DNA from: Perilla frutescens
Taxonomy: Eukaryota > Streptophyta > Magnoliopsida > Lamiales > Lamiaceae
Direction: 5' to 3'
DNA: 64,000 bases
Assembly: GCA_026008535.1 (NCBI GenBank)
Contig: BRKX01000013.1
Location: forward strand, 58,911,726-58,975,725
Part shown: positions 1 to 13,500 of the stretch, in pieces
Numbering within the stretch: the first letter of the stretch is position 1
Layout of the letters: the number at the start of each line of letters is the position of its first letter
Notes under the pieces: generated by a model
What the model saw: only the letters and a program-made list of their open reading frames with translations
What the model was told of the DNA's origin: nothing
Database searches by the model: none
Translations under genes and position numbers: made by a program

Positions 1-2846
1 ACATGAGCATATGGATTCATTCATAATTGTTCCTAGAGTTCAAAAATACTAAATTCCTCGAAAATTCCACCGGTCACTCCGGCGCCAAATTTGGCCACCG
101 GCCAAAGGGGTATCCCTTTGGCTCAGGCTCGAAAATATAAGTGTTCAAAACCGAATTAATTAGGATAATATAATAATATGGTTTGATTCATAATTGATTT
201 TAGTGTTCAAAAATGCTAGATTTGATAAAAATCACGACGGTCACACAGGGCCCGAACATGACGTGACCCGGGCACTACACAAAATGCTACGTTTTTGGAA
301 ATCAACTTTAAAACCTTGTAGATGTTGACACAAAATGAGTTTCTAGGATTCTTCATTTCTAGATGATAGATATTTGAGTTAGGGTTCCAACGCAACAAGA
401 ATTGCAGGCATCGGATACCTATGGAGATACTTATAGTCGTTTTACTGACGACTGCTAGAAAACGGGGGCCGAATCTGGCCGACGGGCTTGAAAATTTAAT
501 TCTTTCCGAAACCGGATGAATTAGGCCAACATGAGCATATGGATTCATTGATCATTGTTCCTAGAGTTCAAAAATACTAAATTCGTCGAAAATTCCACCG
601 GTCACCCCGGCGCCAAATTTGGCCACCGGCCAAAGGGGGTATCCCTTTGGCACAGGGTCGAAAATATAAGTGTTCAAAACCGAATGAATTAGGATAATAT
701 AAGAATATGGTTTGATTCATAATTAATTTTAGTGTTCAAAAATGCTAGATTTGATATAAATCCCGACGGTCACACAGAGCCCGAACGTGACGTGAACCGG
801 GCACTACACAAAATGCTACGTTTTTGGAAATCAACTTTAAAACCTTGTAGATGTTGACACAAAATGAGTTTCTAGGATTCTTCATTTCTAGATGATAGAT
901 ATTTGAGTTAGGGTTCCAACGTAACAAGAATTGCAGGCATCGGATACCTATGGAGATACTTATAGTCGTTTTACTGACGACTGCTAGAAAACGGGGGCCG
1001 AATCTGGCCGACGGGCTTGAAACATTAATTCTTTCCGAAACCGGATGAATTAGGCCAACATGAGCATATGGATTCATTCATAATTGTTCCTAGAGTTCAA
1101 AAATACTAAATTCGTCGAAAATTCCACCGGTCACTCCGGCACCAAATTTGGCCACCGGCCAAAGGGGTATCCCTTTGGCACAGGCTCGAAAATATAAGTG
1201 TTCAAAACCGAATTAATTAGGATAATATAATAATATGGTTTGATTCATAATTGATTTTAGTGTTCAAAAATGCTAGATTTGATAAAAATCACGACGGTCA
1301 CACAGGGCCCGAACATGACGTGACCCGGGCACTACACAAAATGCTACGTTTTTGGAAATCAACTTTAAAACCTTGTAGATGTTGACACAAAATGAGTTTC
1401 TAGGATTCTTCATTTCTAGATGATAGATATTTGAGTTAGGGTTCCAACGCAACAAGAATTGCAGGCGTCGGAAACCTATGGAGATACTTATAGTCGTTTT
1501 ACTGACGACTGCTAGAAAACGGGGGCCGAATCTGGCCGACGGGCTTGAAAATTTAATTCTTTCCGAAACCGGACGAATTAGGCCAACATGAGCATATGGA
1601 TTCATTCATAATTGTTCCTAGAGTTCAAAAATACTAAATTCGTCGAAAATTCCACCGGTCACTCCGGCGCCAAATTTCGCCACCGGCCAAAGGGGTATCC
1701 CTTTGGCACAGGCTCGAAAATATAAGTGTTCAAAACCGAATTAATTAGGATAATATAAGAATATGGTTTGATTCATAATTGATTTTAGTGTTCAAAAATG
1801 CTAGATTTGATAAAAATCACGACGGTCACACAGGGCCCGAACATGACGTGACCCGGGCACTACACAAAATGCTACGTTTTTGGAAATCAACTTTAAAACC
1901 TTGTAGATGTTGACACAAAATGAGTTTCTAGGATTCTTCATTTCTAGATGATAGATATTTGAGTTAGGGTTCCAATGCAACAAGAATTGCAGGCATCGGA
2001 TACCTATGGAGATACTTATAGTCGTTTTACTGACGACTGCTAGAAAACGGGGGCCGAATCTGGCCGACGGGCTTGAAAATTTAATTCTTTCCGAAATCGG
2101 ACGAATTAGGCCAACATGAGCATATGGATTCATTGATCATTGTTCCTAGAGTTCAAAAATACTAAATTCGTCGAAAATTCCACCGGTCACCCCGGCGCCA
2201 AATTTGGCCACCGGCCAAAGGGGGTATCCCTTTGGCACAGGGTCGAAAATATAAGTGTTCAAAACCGAATGAATTAGGATAATACAAGAATATGGTTTGA
2301 TTCATAATTAATTTTAGTGTTCAAAAATGCTAGATTTGATAAAAATCCCGACGGTCACACAGGGCCCGAACGTGACGTGAACCGGGCACTACACAAAATG
2401 CTACGTTTTTGGAAATCAACTTTAAAACCTTGTAGATGTTGACACAAAATGAGTTTCTAGGATTCTTCATTTCTAGATGATAGATATTTGAGTTAGGGTT
2501 CCAACGCAACAAGAATTGCAGGCATCGGATACCTATGGAGATACTTATAGTCGTTTTACTGACGACTGCTAGAAAACGGGGGCCGAATCTGGCCGACGGG
2601 CTTGAAAATTTAATTCTTTCCGAAACCGGACGAATTAGGCCAACATGAGCATATGGATTCATTGATCATTGTTCCTAGAGTTCAAAAATACTAAATTCGT
2701 CGAAAATTCCACCGGTCACCCCGGCGCCAAATTTGGCCACCGGCCAAAGGGGTATCCCTTTGGCACAGGGTCGAAAATATAAGTGTTCAAAACCGAATGA
2801 ATTAGGATAATATAAGAATATGGTTTGATTCATAATTAATTTTAGT
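1..2846. repeat. Left block: uniform type A monomers
   Basis: A partial monomer occupies 1-204, then monomers start at 205, 734, 1262, 1790 and 2319. All are type A and carry two markers that fade further right: GGATTCTTCATTTC (elsewhere GGATTTTTCATTTC) and GGAGATACTTATAG (elsewhere GGAGAGACTTATAG). Within the block, two sub-variants alternate irregularly. One has ATCACGACGGTC with GAACATGACGTGACCC (205, 1262, 1790), and the other has GAACGTGACGTGAACC (734, 2319). The variant CATTGATCATTG replaces CATTCATAATTG near 540, 2130 and 2660. Confidence 0.85.
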
Positions 2847-5800
2847 GTTCAAAAATGCTAGATTTGATAAAAATCCCGACGGTCACACAGGGCCCGAACG
2901 TGACGTGAACCGGGCACTACACAAAATGCTACGTTTTTGGAAATCAACTTTAAAACCTTGTAGATGTTGACACAAAATGACTTTCTATGATTCTTCATTT
3001 CTAGATGATAGATATTTGAGTTAGGGTTCCAACGCAACAAGAATTGCAGGCATCGGATACCTATGGAGATACTTATAGTCGTTTTACTGACGACTGCTAG
3101 AAAACGGGGGCCGAATCTGGCCGACAGGCTTGAAACTTTAATTCTTTCCGAAACCGGACGAATTAGGCCAACATGAGCATATGGATTCATTCATAATTGT
3201 TCCTAGAGTTCAAAAATACTAAATTCGTCGAAAATTCCACCGGTCACTCCGGCGCCAAATTTGGCCAACGGCCAAAGGGGTATCCCTTTGGCACAGGCTC
3301 GAAAATATAAGTGTTCAAAACCGAATGAATTAGGATAATATAAGAATATGGTTTGATTCATAATTGATTTTAGTGTTCAAAAATGCTAGATTTGATAAAA
3401 ATCCCGACGGTCACACATGGCCCGAACATGACGTGACCCGGGCACTACACAAAATGCTACGTTTTTTGAAATCAACTTTAAAACCTTGTAGATGTTGACA
3501 CAAAATGAGTTTCTAGGATTCTTCATTTCTAGATGATAGATATTTGAGTTAGGGTTCCAACGCAACAAGAATTGCAGGCATCGGATACCTATGGAGATAC
3601 TTATAGTCGTTTTACTGACGACTGCTAGAAAACGGGGGCCGAATCTGGCCGACGGGCTTGAAAATTTAATTCTTTCCGAAACCGGACGAATTAGGCCAAC
3701 ATGAGCATATGGATTCATTCATAATTGTTCCTAGAGTTCAAAAATACTAAATTCGTCGAAAATTCCACCGGTCACTCCGGCGCCAAATTTGGCCACCGGC
3801 CAAAGGGGTATCCCTTTGGCACAGGCTCGAAAATATAAGTGTTGAAAACCGAATGAATTAGGATAATATAAGAATATGGTTTGATTCATAATTGATTTTA
3901 GTGTTCAGAAATGCTAGATTTGATAAAAATCCCGACGGTCACACAGGGCCCGAACATGACGTGACCCGGGCACTACACAAAATGCTACGTTTTTTGAAAT
4001 CAACTTTAAAACCTTGTAGATGTTGACACAAAATGAGTTTCTAGGATTTTTCATTTCTAGATGATAGATATTTGAGTTAGGGTTCCAACGCAACAAGAAT
4101 AGCAGGCATCGGATACCTATGGAGAGACTTATAGTCGTTTTACTGACGACTGCTAGAAAACGGGGGCCGAATATGGCCGACGGACTTGAAAATTTGATTC
4201 TTTCCGAAACCGGACGAATTAGGCCAACATGAGCATATGCATTCTTTCATAATTTTTCCTAGAGTTCAAAAATACTAAATTCGTCGAAAATTCCACCGGT
4301 CACCCCGGCGCAAAATTTGGCCACCGGCCAAAGAGGTATCCCTTTGGCACAGGCTCGAAAATATAAGTGTTCAAAACCGAATGAATTAGGATAATATAAG
4401 AATATGGTTTGATTCATAATTGATGTTAGTGTTCAAAAATGCTAGATTTGATAAAAATCCCGACGGTCACACAGGGCCCGAACATGACGTGACCCGGGCA
4501 CTACACAAAATGCTACGTTTTTGGAAATCAACTTTAAAACCTTGTAGATGTTGACACAAAATGAGTTTCTAGGATTTTTCATTTCTAGATGATAGATATT
4601 TGAGTTAGGGTTCCAACGCAACAAGAATTGCAGGAATCGGATACCTATGGAGATACTTATAGTCGTTTTAATGACGACTGCTAGAAAACGGGGGCCGAAT
4701 ATGCACGACGGACTTGAAAATTTCATGCTTTCCGAAACCGGACGAATTAGGCCAACATGAGCATATGCATTCTTTCATAATTTTTCCTAGAGTTCAAAAA
4801 TACTAAATTCGTCGAAAATTCCACCGGTCACCCCGGCGCCAAATTTGGCCACCAGCCAAAGGGGTATCCCGGCTCGAAAATATAAGTGTTCAAAACCGAA
4901 TGAATTAGGTTAATATAAGAATATGGTTTGATTCATAATTGATTTTAGTGTTCAAAAATGCTAGATTGATAAAAATCCCGACGGTCACACAGGGCCCGAA
5001 CATGACGTGACCCGGGCACTACACAAAATGCTACGTTTTTTGAAATCAACTTTAAAACCTTGTAGAAGTTGACACAAAATGAGTTTCTAAGATTTTTCAT
5101 TTCTAGATGATAGATATTTGAGTTAGGGTTCCAACGCAACAAGAATTGCAGGCATCGGATACCTATGGAGATACTTATAGTCCTTTTACTGACGACTGTT
5201 AGAAAACGGGGGCCGAATATGGCCGACGGACTTGAAAATTTGATTCTTTCCGAAACCGGACGAATTAGGCCAACATGAGCATATGCATTCTTTCATAATT
5301 TTTCCTAGAATTCAAAAATACTAAATTCGTCGAAAATTCCACCGGTCACTCCGGCGCCAAATTTGGCCACCGGCCAAAGGGGTATCCCTTTGGCACAGGC
5401 TCGAAAATATAAGTGTTGAAAACCGAATGAATTAGGATAATATAAGAATATGGTTTGATTCATAATTGATTTTAGTGTTCAAAAATGCTAGATTTGATAA
5501 AAATCCCGACGGTCACACAGGGCCCGAACATGACGTGACCCGGGCACTACACAAAATGCTACGTTTTTGGAAATCAACTTTAAAACCTTGTAGATGTTGA
5601 CACAAAATGAGTTTCTAGGATTTTTCATTTCTAGATGATAGATATTTGAGTTAGGGTTCCAACGCAACAAGAATTGCAGGCATCGGATACCTATGGAGAG
5701 ACTTATAGTCGTTTTACTGACGACTGCTAGAAAACGGGGGCCGAATATGGCCGACGGACTTGAAAATTTGATTCTTTCCGAAACCGGACGAATTAGGCCA

Positions 5801-6360
5801 ACATGAGCATATGCATTCTTTCATAATTTTTCCTAGAATTCAAAAATACTAAATTCAATGTAAATTTCACCGGTCTTCAAGGCGCCAAATTTGGCCACCG
5901 GCCAAAGGGTATCCCTTTCGCCCAGGCTCGAAAATATAAGTGTTGAAAACCGAACGAATTAGGATAATATAAGTATATGGTTTGATTCATAATTGATTTT
6001 AGTGTTCAAAAATGCTAGATTTGATAAAAATCCCGACGGTCACACAGGGCCCGAACATGACGTGACCCGGGCACTACACAAAATGCTACGTTTTTGGAAA
6101 TCAACTTTAAAACCTTGTAGATGTTGACACAAAATGAGTTTCTAGGATTTTTCATTTCTAGATGATAGATATTTGAGTTAGGGTTCCAACGCAACAAGAA
6201 TTGCAGGCATCTGATACCTATGGAGAGACTTATAGTCGTTTTACTGACGACTGCTAGAAACCGGGGGCCGAATCTGGCGGACGGGCTTGAAAATTTAATT
6301 CTTTCCGAAACCGGACGAATTAGGCCAACATGAGCATATGGATTCATTCATAATTGTTCC
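2675..6360. repeat. Seven-monomer segment, copy 1
   Basis: Monomers start at 2847, 3375, 3903, 4431, 4950, 5477 and 6004, of types A A B B B B A. Rare variants are shared with copy 2 downstream. They include CACACATGGCCC near 3413, GTGTTCAGAAATG near 3903, GAATAGCAGGCATC near 4100, GCAGGAATCGG near 4632, TTTTAATGACG near 4670, AGATTGATAAAAA near 4963, and CTGGCGGACGGG near 6275. The outer boundaries are approximate because the flanking type A sequence carries few markers. Confidence 0.8.
4431..4949. repeat. Monomer with 9-bp deletion at the hairpin
   Basis: This 519-bp monomer lacks TTTGGCACA. The hairpin right arm is cut after GTATCCC and joins directly to GGCTCG near 4871. Its partner in copy 2 (start 8618) keeps the bases, so the loss happened after the duplication. 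The monomer also carries ATGCACGACGG instead of ATGGCCGACGG near 4701. Confidence 0.85.
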
Positions 6361-9300
6361 TAGAGTTCAAAAATACTAAATTCGTCGAAAATTCCACCGG
6401 TCACCCCGGCGCCAAATTTGGCCACCGGCCAAAGGGGTATCCCTTTGGCACAGGCTCGAAAATATAAGTGTTCAAAACCGAATGAATTAGGATAATATAA
6501 GAATATGGTTTGATTCATAATTAATTTTAGTGTTCAAAAATGCTAGATTTGATAAAAATCCCGACGGTCACACAGGGCCCGAACGTGACGTGAACCGGGC
6601 ACTACACAAAATGCTACGTTTTTGGAAATCAACTTTAAAACCTTGTAGATGTTGACACAAAATGAGTTTCTAGGATTCTTCATTTCTAGATGATAGATAT
6701 TTGAGTTAGGGTTCCAACGCAACAAGAATTGCAGGCATCGGATACCTATGGAGATACTTATAGTCGTTTTACTGACGACTGCTAGAAAACGGGGGCCGAA
6801 TCTGGCCGACAGGCTTGAAACTTTAATTCTTTCCGAAACCGGACGAATTAGGCCAACATGAGCATATGGATTCATTCATAATTGTTCCTAGAGTTCAAAA
6901 ATACTAAATTCGTCGAAAATTCCACCGGTCACTCCGGCGCCAAATTTGGCCACCGGCCAAAGGGGTATGCCTTTGGCACAGGCTCGAAAATATAAGTGTT
7001 CAAAACCGAATGAATTAGGATAATATAAGAATATGGTTTGATTCATAATTGATTTTAGTGTTCAAAAATGCTAGATTTGATAAAAATCCCGACGGTCACA
7101 CATGGCCCGAACATGACGTGACCCGGGCACTACACAAAATGCTACGTTTTTGGAAATCAACTTTAAAACCTTGTAGATGTTGACACAAAATAAGTTTCTA
7201 GGATTCTTCATTTTTAGATGATAGATATTTGAGTTAGGGTTCCAACGCAACAAGAATTGCAGGCATCGGATACCTATGGAGATACTTATAGTCGTTTTAC
7301 TGACGACTGCTAGAAAACGGGGGCCGAATCTGGCCGACGGGCTTGAAAATTTAATTCTTTCCGAAACCGGACGAATTAGGCCAACATGAGCATATGGATT
7401 CATTCATAATTGTTCCTAGAGTTCAAAAATACTAAATTCGTCGAAAATTCCACCGGTCACTCCGGCGCCAAATTTGGCCACCGGCCAAAGGGGTATCCCT
7501 TTGGCACAGGCTCGAAAATATAAGTGTTGAAAACCGAATGAATTAGGATAATATAAGAATATGGTTTGATTCATAATTGATTTTAGTGTTCAGAAATGCT
7601 AGATTTGATAAAAATCCCGACGGTCACACAGGGCCCGAACATGACGTGACCCGGGCACTACACAAAATGCTACGTTTTTTGAAATCAACTTTAAAACCTT
7701 GTAGATGTTGACACAAAATGAGTTTCTAGGATTTTTCATTTCTAGATGATAGATATTTGAGTTAGGGTTCCAACGCAACAAGAATAGCAGGCATCGGATA
7801 CCTATGGAGAGACTTATAGTCGTTTTACTGACGACTGCTAGAAAACGGGGGCCGAATATGGCCGACGGACTTGAAAATTTGATTCTTTCCGAAACCGGAC
7901 GAATTAGGCCAACATGAGCATATGCATTCTTTCATAATTTTTCCTAGAATTCAAAAATACTAAATTCGATGTAAATTTCACCGGTCTTCAAGGCGCCAAA
8001 TTTGGCCACCGGCCAAAGGGTATCCCTTTCGCCCAGGCTCGAAAATATAAGTGTTGAAAACCGAACGAATTAGGATAATATAAGTATATGGTTTGATTCA
8101 TAATTGATTTTAGTGTTCAAAAATGCTAGATTTGATAAAAATCCCGACGGTCACACAGGGCCCGAAGATGACGTGACCCCCGGAAATCAACTTTAAAACC
8201 TTGTAGATGTTGACACAAAATGAGTTTCTAGGATTTTTCATTTCTAGATGATAGATATTTGAGTTAGGGTTCCAACGCAACAAGAATTGCAGGCATCTGA
8301 TACCTATGGAGAGACTTATAGTCGTCTTACTGACGACTGCTAGAAAACGGGGGCCGAATCTGGCCGACGGGCTTGAAAATTTAATTCTTTCCGAAACTGG
8401 ACGAATTAGGCCAACATGAGCATATGGATTCATTCATAATTGTTCCTAGAGTTCAAAAATACTAAATTCGTCGAAAATTCCACCGGTCACCCCGGCGCCA
8501 AATTTGGCCACCGGCCAAAGAGGTATCCCTTTGGCACAGGCTCGAAAATATAAGTGTTCAAAACCGAATGAATTAGGATAATATAAGAATATGGTTTGAT
8601 TCATAATTGATTTTAGTGTTCAAAAATGCTAGATTTGATAAAAATCCCGACGGTCACACAGGGCCCGAACATGACGTGATCCGGGCACTACACAAAATGC
8701 TACGTTTTTGGAAATCAACTTTAAAACCTTGTAGATGTTGACACAAAATGAGTTTCTAGGATTTTTCATTTCTAGATGATAGATATTTGAGTTAGGGTTC
8801 CAACGCAACAAGAATTGCAGGAATCGGATACCTATGGAGATACTTATAGTCGTTTTAATGACGACTGCTAGAAAACGGGGGCCGAATATGGCCGACGGAC
8901 TTGAAAATTTCATGCTTTCCGAAACCGGACGAATTAGGGCAACATGAGCATATGCATTCTTTCATAATTTTTCCTAGAGTTCAAAAATACTAAATTCGTC
9001 GAAAATTCCACCGGTCACCCCGGCGCCAAATTTGGCCACCAGCCAAAGGGGGTATCCCTTTGGCACAGGCTCAAAAATATAAGTGTTCAAAACCGAATGA
9101 ATTAGGTTAATATAAGAATATGGTTTGATTCATAATTGATTTTAGTGTTCAAAAATGCTAGATTGATAAAAACCCCGACGGTCACACAGGGCCCGAACAT
9201 GACGTGACCCGGGCACTACACAAAATGCTACGTTTTTTGAAATCAACTTTAAAACCTTGTAGAAGTTGACACAAAATGAGTTTCTAAGATTTTTCATTTC

Positions 9301-10557
9301 TAGATGATAGATATTTGAGTTAGGGTTCCAACGCAACAAGAATTGCAGGCATCGGATACCTATGGAGATACTTATAGTCCTTTTACTGACGACTGTTAGA
9401 AAACGGGGGCCGAATATGGCCGACGGACTTGAAAATTTGATTCTTTCCGAAACCGGACGAATTAGGCCAACATGAGCATATGCATTCTTTCATAATTTTT
9501 CCTAGAATTCAAAAATACTAAATTCGTCGAAAATTCCACCGGTCACTCCGGCGCCAAATTTGGCCACCGGCCAAAGGGGTATCCCTTTGGCACAGGCTCG
9601 AAAATATAAGTGTTGAAAACCGAATGAATTAGGATAATATAAGAATATGGTTTGATTCATAATTGATTTTAGTGTTCAAAAATGCTAGATTTGATAAAAA
9701 TCCCGACGGTCACACAGGGCCCGAACATGACGTGACCCGGGCACTACACAAAATGCTACGTTTTTGGAAATCAACTTTAAAACCTTGTAGATGTTGACAC
9801 AAAATGAGTTTCTAGGATTTTTCATTTCTAGATGATAGATATTTGAGTTAGGGTTCCAACGCAACAAGAATTGCAGGCATCGGATACCTATGGAGAGACT
9901 TATAGTCGTTTTACTGACGACTGCTAGAAAACGGGGGCCGAATATGGCCGACGGACTTGAAAATTTGATTCTTTCCGAAACCGGACGAATTAGGCCAACA
10001 TGAGCATATGCATTCTTTCATAATTTTTCCTAGAATTCAAAAATACTAAATTCGATGTAAATTTCACCGGTCTTCAAGGCGCCAAATTTGGCCACCGGCC
10101 AAAGGGTATCCCTTTCGCCCAGGCTCGAAAATATAAGTGTTGAAAACCGAACGAATTAGGATAATATAAGTATATGGTTTGATTCATAATTGATTTTAGT
10201 GTTCAAAAATGCTAGATTTGATAAAAATCCCGACGGTCACACAGGGCCCGAACATGACGTGACCCGGGCACTACACAAAATGCTACGTTTTTGGAATTCA
10301 ACTTTAAAACCTTGTAGATGTTGACACAAAATGAGTTTCTAGGATTTTTCATTTCTAGATGATAGATATTTGAGTTAGGGTTCCAACGCAACAAGAATTG
10401 CAGGCATCGGATACCTATGGAGAGACTTATAGTCGTTTTACTGACGACTGCTAGAAACCGGGGGCCGAATCTGGCGGACGGGCTTGAAAATTTAATTCTT
10501 TCCGAAACCGGACGAATTAGGCCAACATGAGCATATGGATTCATTCATAATTGTTCC
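6361..10557. repeat. Seven-monomer segment, copy 2, with one extra monomer
   Basis: Monomers start at 6532, 7060, 7588, 8115, 8618, 9147, 9674 and 10201. The first part matches copy 1 at an offset of 3,685 bp (2847 to 6532, 3903 to 7588). The second part matches at 4,187-4,197 bp (4431 to 8618, 4950 to 9147, 6004 to 10201). The change of offset is one monomer length and falls between about 7947 and 8448. That monomer (start 8115) is therefore either an insertion in copy 2 or a loss from copy 1. Confidence 0.8.
8115..8617. repeat. Monomer with net 25-bp deletion in subunit 1
   Basis: This monomer is 503 bp long. GACGTGACCC is followed by CCGGAAATCAAC near 8175-8190, so the usual GGGCACTACACAAAATGCTA and following bases are missing, with about two filler C bases at the junction. 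It is the extra monomer of copy 2 in the seven-monomer duplication. Its tail carries AAGAGGTATCC near 8520, as does the monomer before 4431. Confidence 0.8.
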
Positions 10558-13500
10558 TAGAGTTCAAAAATACTAAATTCGTCGAAAATTCCACCGGTCA
10601 CCCCGGCGCCAAATTTGGCCACCGGCCAAAGGGGTATCCCTTTGGCACAGGCTCGAAAATATAAGTGTTCAAAACCGAATGAATTAGGATAATATAAGAA
10701 TATGGTTTGATTCATAATTGATTTTAGTGTTCAAAAATGCTAGATTTTATAAAAATCCCGACGGTCACACAGGGCCCGAACATGACGTGACCCGGGCACT
10801 ACACAAAATGCTACGTTTTTGGAAATCAACTTTAAAACCTTGTAGATGTTGACACAAAATGAGTTTCTAGGATTTTTCATTTCTAGATGATAGATATTTG
10901 AGTTAGGGTTCCAACGCAACAAGAATTGCAGGCATCGGATACCTATGGAGATACTTATAGTCGTTTTACTGACGACTGCTAGAAAACGGGGGCCGAATCT
11001 GGCCGACGGGCTTGAAACTTTAATTCTTTCCGAAACCGGACGAATTAGGCCAACATGAGCATATGGATTCATTCATAATTGTTCCTAGAGTTCAAAAATA
11101 CTAAATTCGTCGAAAATTCCACCGGTCACCCCGGCGCCAAATTTGGCCACCAGCCAAAGGGGTATCCCTTTGGCACAGGCTCGAAAATATAAGTGTTCAA
11201 AACCGAATGAATTAGGTTAATATAAGAATATGGTTTGATTCATAATTGATTTTAGTGTTCAAAAATGGTAGATTGATAAAAATCCCGACGGTCACACAGG
11301 GCCCGAAAATGACGTGACCCGGGCACTACACAAAATGCTACGTTTTTTGAAATCAACTTTAAAACCTTGTAGAAGTTGACACAAAATGAGTTTCTAGGAT
11401 TTTTCATTTCTATATGATAGATATTTGAGTTAGGGTTCCAACGCAACAAGAATTGCAGGCATCGGATACCTATGGAGAGACTTATAGTCGTTTTACTGAC
11501 GACTGCTAGAAAACGGGGGCCGAATATGGCCGACGGACTTGAAAATTTGATTCTTTCCGAAACCGGACGAATTAGGCCAACATGAGCATATGCATTCTTT
11601 CATAATTTTTCCTAGAATTCAAAAATACTAAATTCGATGTAAATTTCACCGGTCTTCAAGGCGCCAAATTTGGCCACCGGCCAAAGGGTATCCCTTTCGC
11701 CCAGGCTCGAAAATATAAGTGTTGAAAACCGAACGAATTAGGATAATATAAGTATATGGTTTGATTCATAATTGATTTTAGTGTTCAAAAATGCTAGATT
11801 TGATAAAAATCCCGACGGTCACACAGGGCCCGAACATGACGTGACCCGGGCACTACACAAAATGCTACGTTTTTGGAATTCAACTTTAAAACCTTGTAGA
11901 TGTTGACACAAAATGAGTTTCTAGGATTTTTCATTTCTAGATGATAGATATTTGAGTTAGGGTTCCAACGCAACAAGAATTGCAGGCATCGGATACCTAT
12001 GGAGAGACTTATAGTCGTTTTACTGACGACTGTTAGAAAACGGGGGCCGAATATGGCCGACGGACTTGAAAATTTGATTCTTTCCGAAACCGGACGAATT
12101 AGGCCAACATGAGCATATGCATTCTTTCATAATTTTTCCTAGAATTCAAAAATACTAAATTCGATGAAATTTCACCGGTCTTCAAGGCGCCAAATTTGGC
12201 CACCGGCCAAAGGGTATCCCTTTGGCCCAGGCTCGAAAATATAAGTGTTGAAAACCGAACGAATTAGGATAATATAAGTATATGGTTTGATTCATAATTG
12301 ATTTTAGTGTTCAAAAATGCTAGATTTGATAAAAATCCCGACGGTCACACAGGGCCCGAACATGACGTGACCCGGACACTACACAAAATGCTACGTTTTT
12401 GGAAATTAACTTTTAAACCTTGTAGATGTTGACACAAAATGAGTTTCTAGGATTTTTCATTTCTAGATGATAGATACTTGAGTTAAGGTTCCAACGCAAC
12501 AAGAATTGCAGGCATCGGATACCTATGGAGAGACTTATAGTCGTTTTACTGACGACTGCTAGAAAACGGGGGCCGAATCTGGCCGACGGGCTGGAAAATT
12601 TAATTCTTTCCGAAACCGGACGAATTAGGCCAACATGAGCATATGGATTCATTCATAATTGTTCCTAGAGTTCAAAAATACTAAATTCGTCGAAAATTCC
12701 ACCGGTCACCCCGGCGCCAAATTTGACCACCGGCCAAAGGGGTATCCCTTTGGCACAGGCTCGAAAATATAAGTGTTCAAAACCGAATGAATTAGGATAA
12801 TATAAGAATATGGTTTGATTCATAATTGATTTTAGTGTTCAAAAATGCTAGATTTAATAAAAATCCCGACGGTCACACAGGGCCCGAACATGACGTGACC
12901 CGGGCACTACACAAAATGCTACGTTTTTTGAAATCAACTTTAAAACCTTGTAGAAGTTGACACAAAATGAGTTTCTAAGATTTTCATTTCTAGATGATAG
13001 ATATTTGAGTTAGGGTTCCAACGCAACAAGAATTGCAGGCATCGGATACCTATGGAGAGACTTATAGTCGTTTTATTGACGACTGCTAGAAAACGGGGAC
13101 CGAATATGGCCGACGGACTTGAAAATTTGATTCTTTCCGAAACCGGACGAATTAGGCCAACATGACCATATGCATTCTTTCCTAATTATTCCTAGAATTC
13201 AAAAATACTAAATTCGATGTCAATTCCACCGGTCAGCAAGGCGCCAAATTTGGCCACCGACCAAAGGGTATCCCTTTGGCCCAGGCTCGAAAATATAAGT
13301 GTTGAAAACCGAATGAATTAGGATAATACAAGTATATGGTTTGATTCATAATTGATTTTAGTGTTTAAAAATGCTAGATTTGATAAAAATCCCGACGGTC
13401 ACACAGGGCCCAAACATGTCGTGACCCCGGGCACTACACAAAATGCTACGTTTTTGGAAATCAACTTTAAAACCTTGTAGATGTTGACACAAAATGAGTT

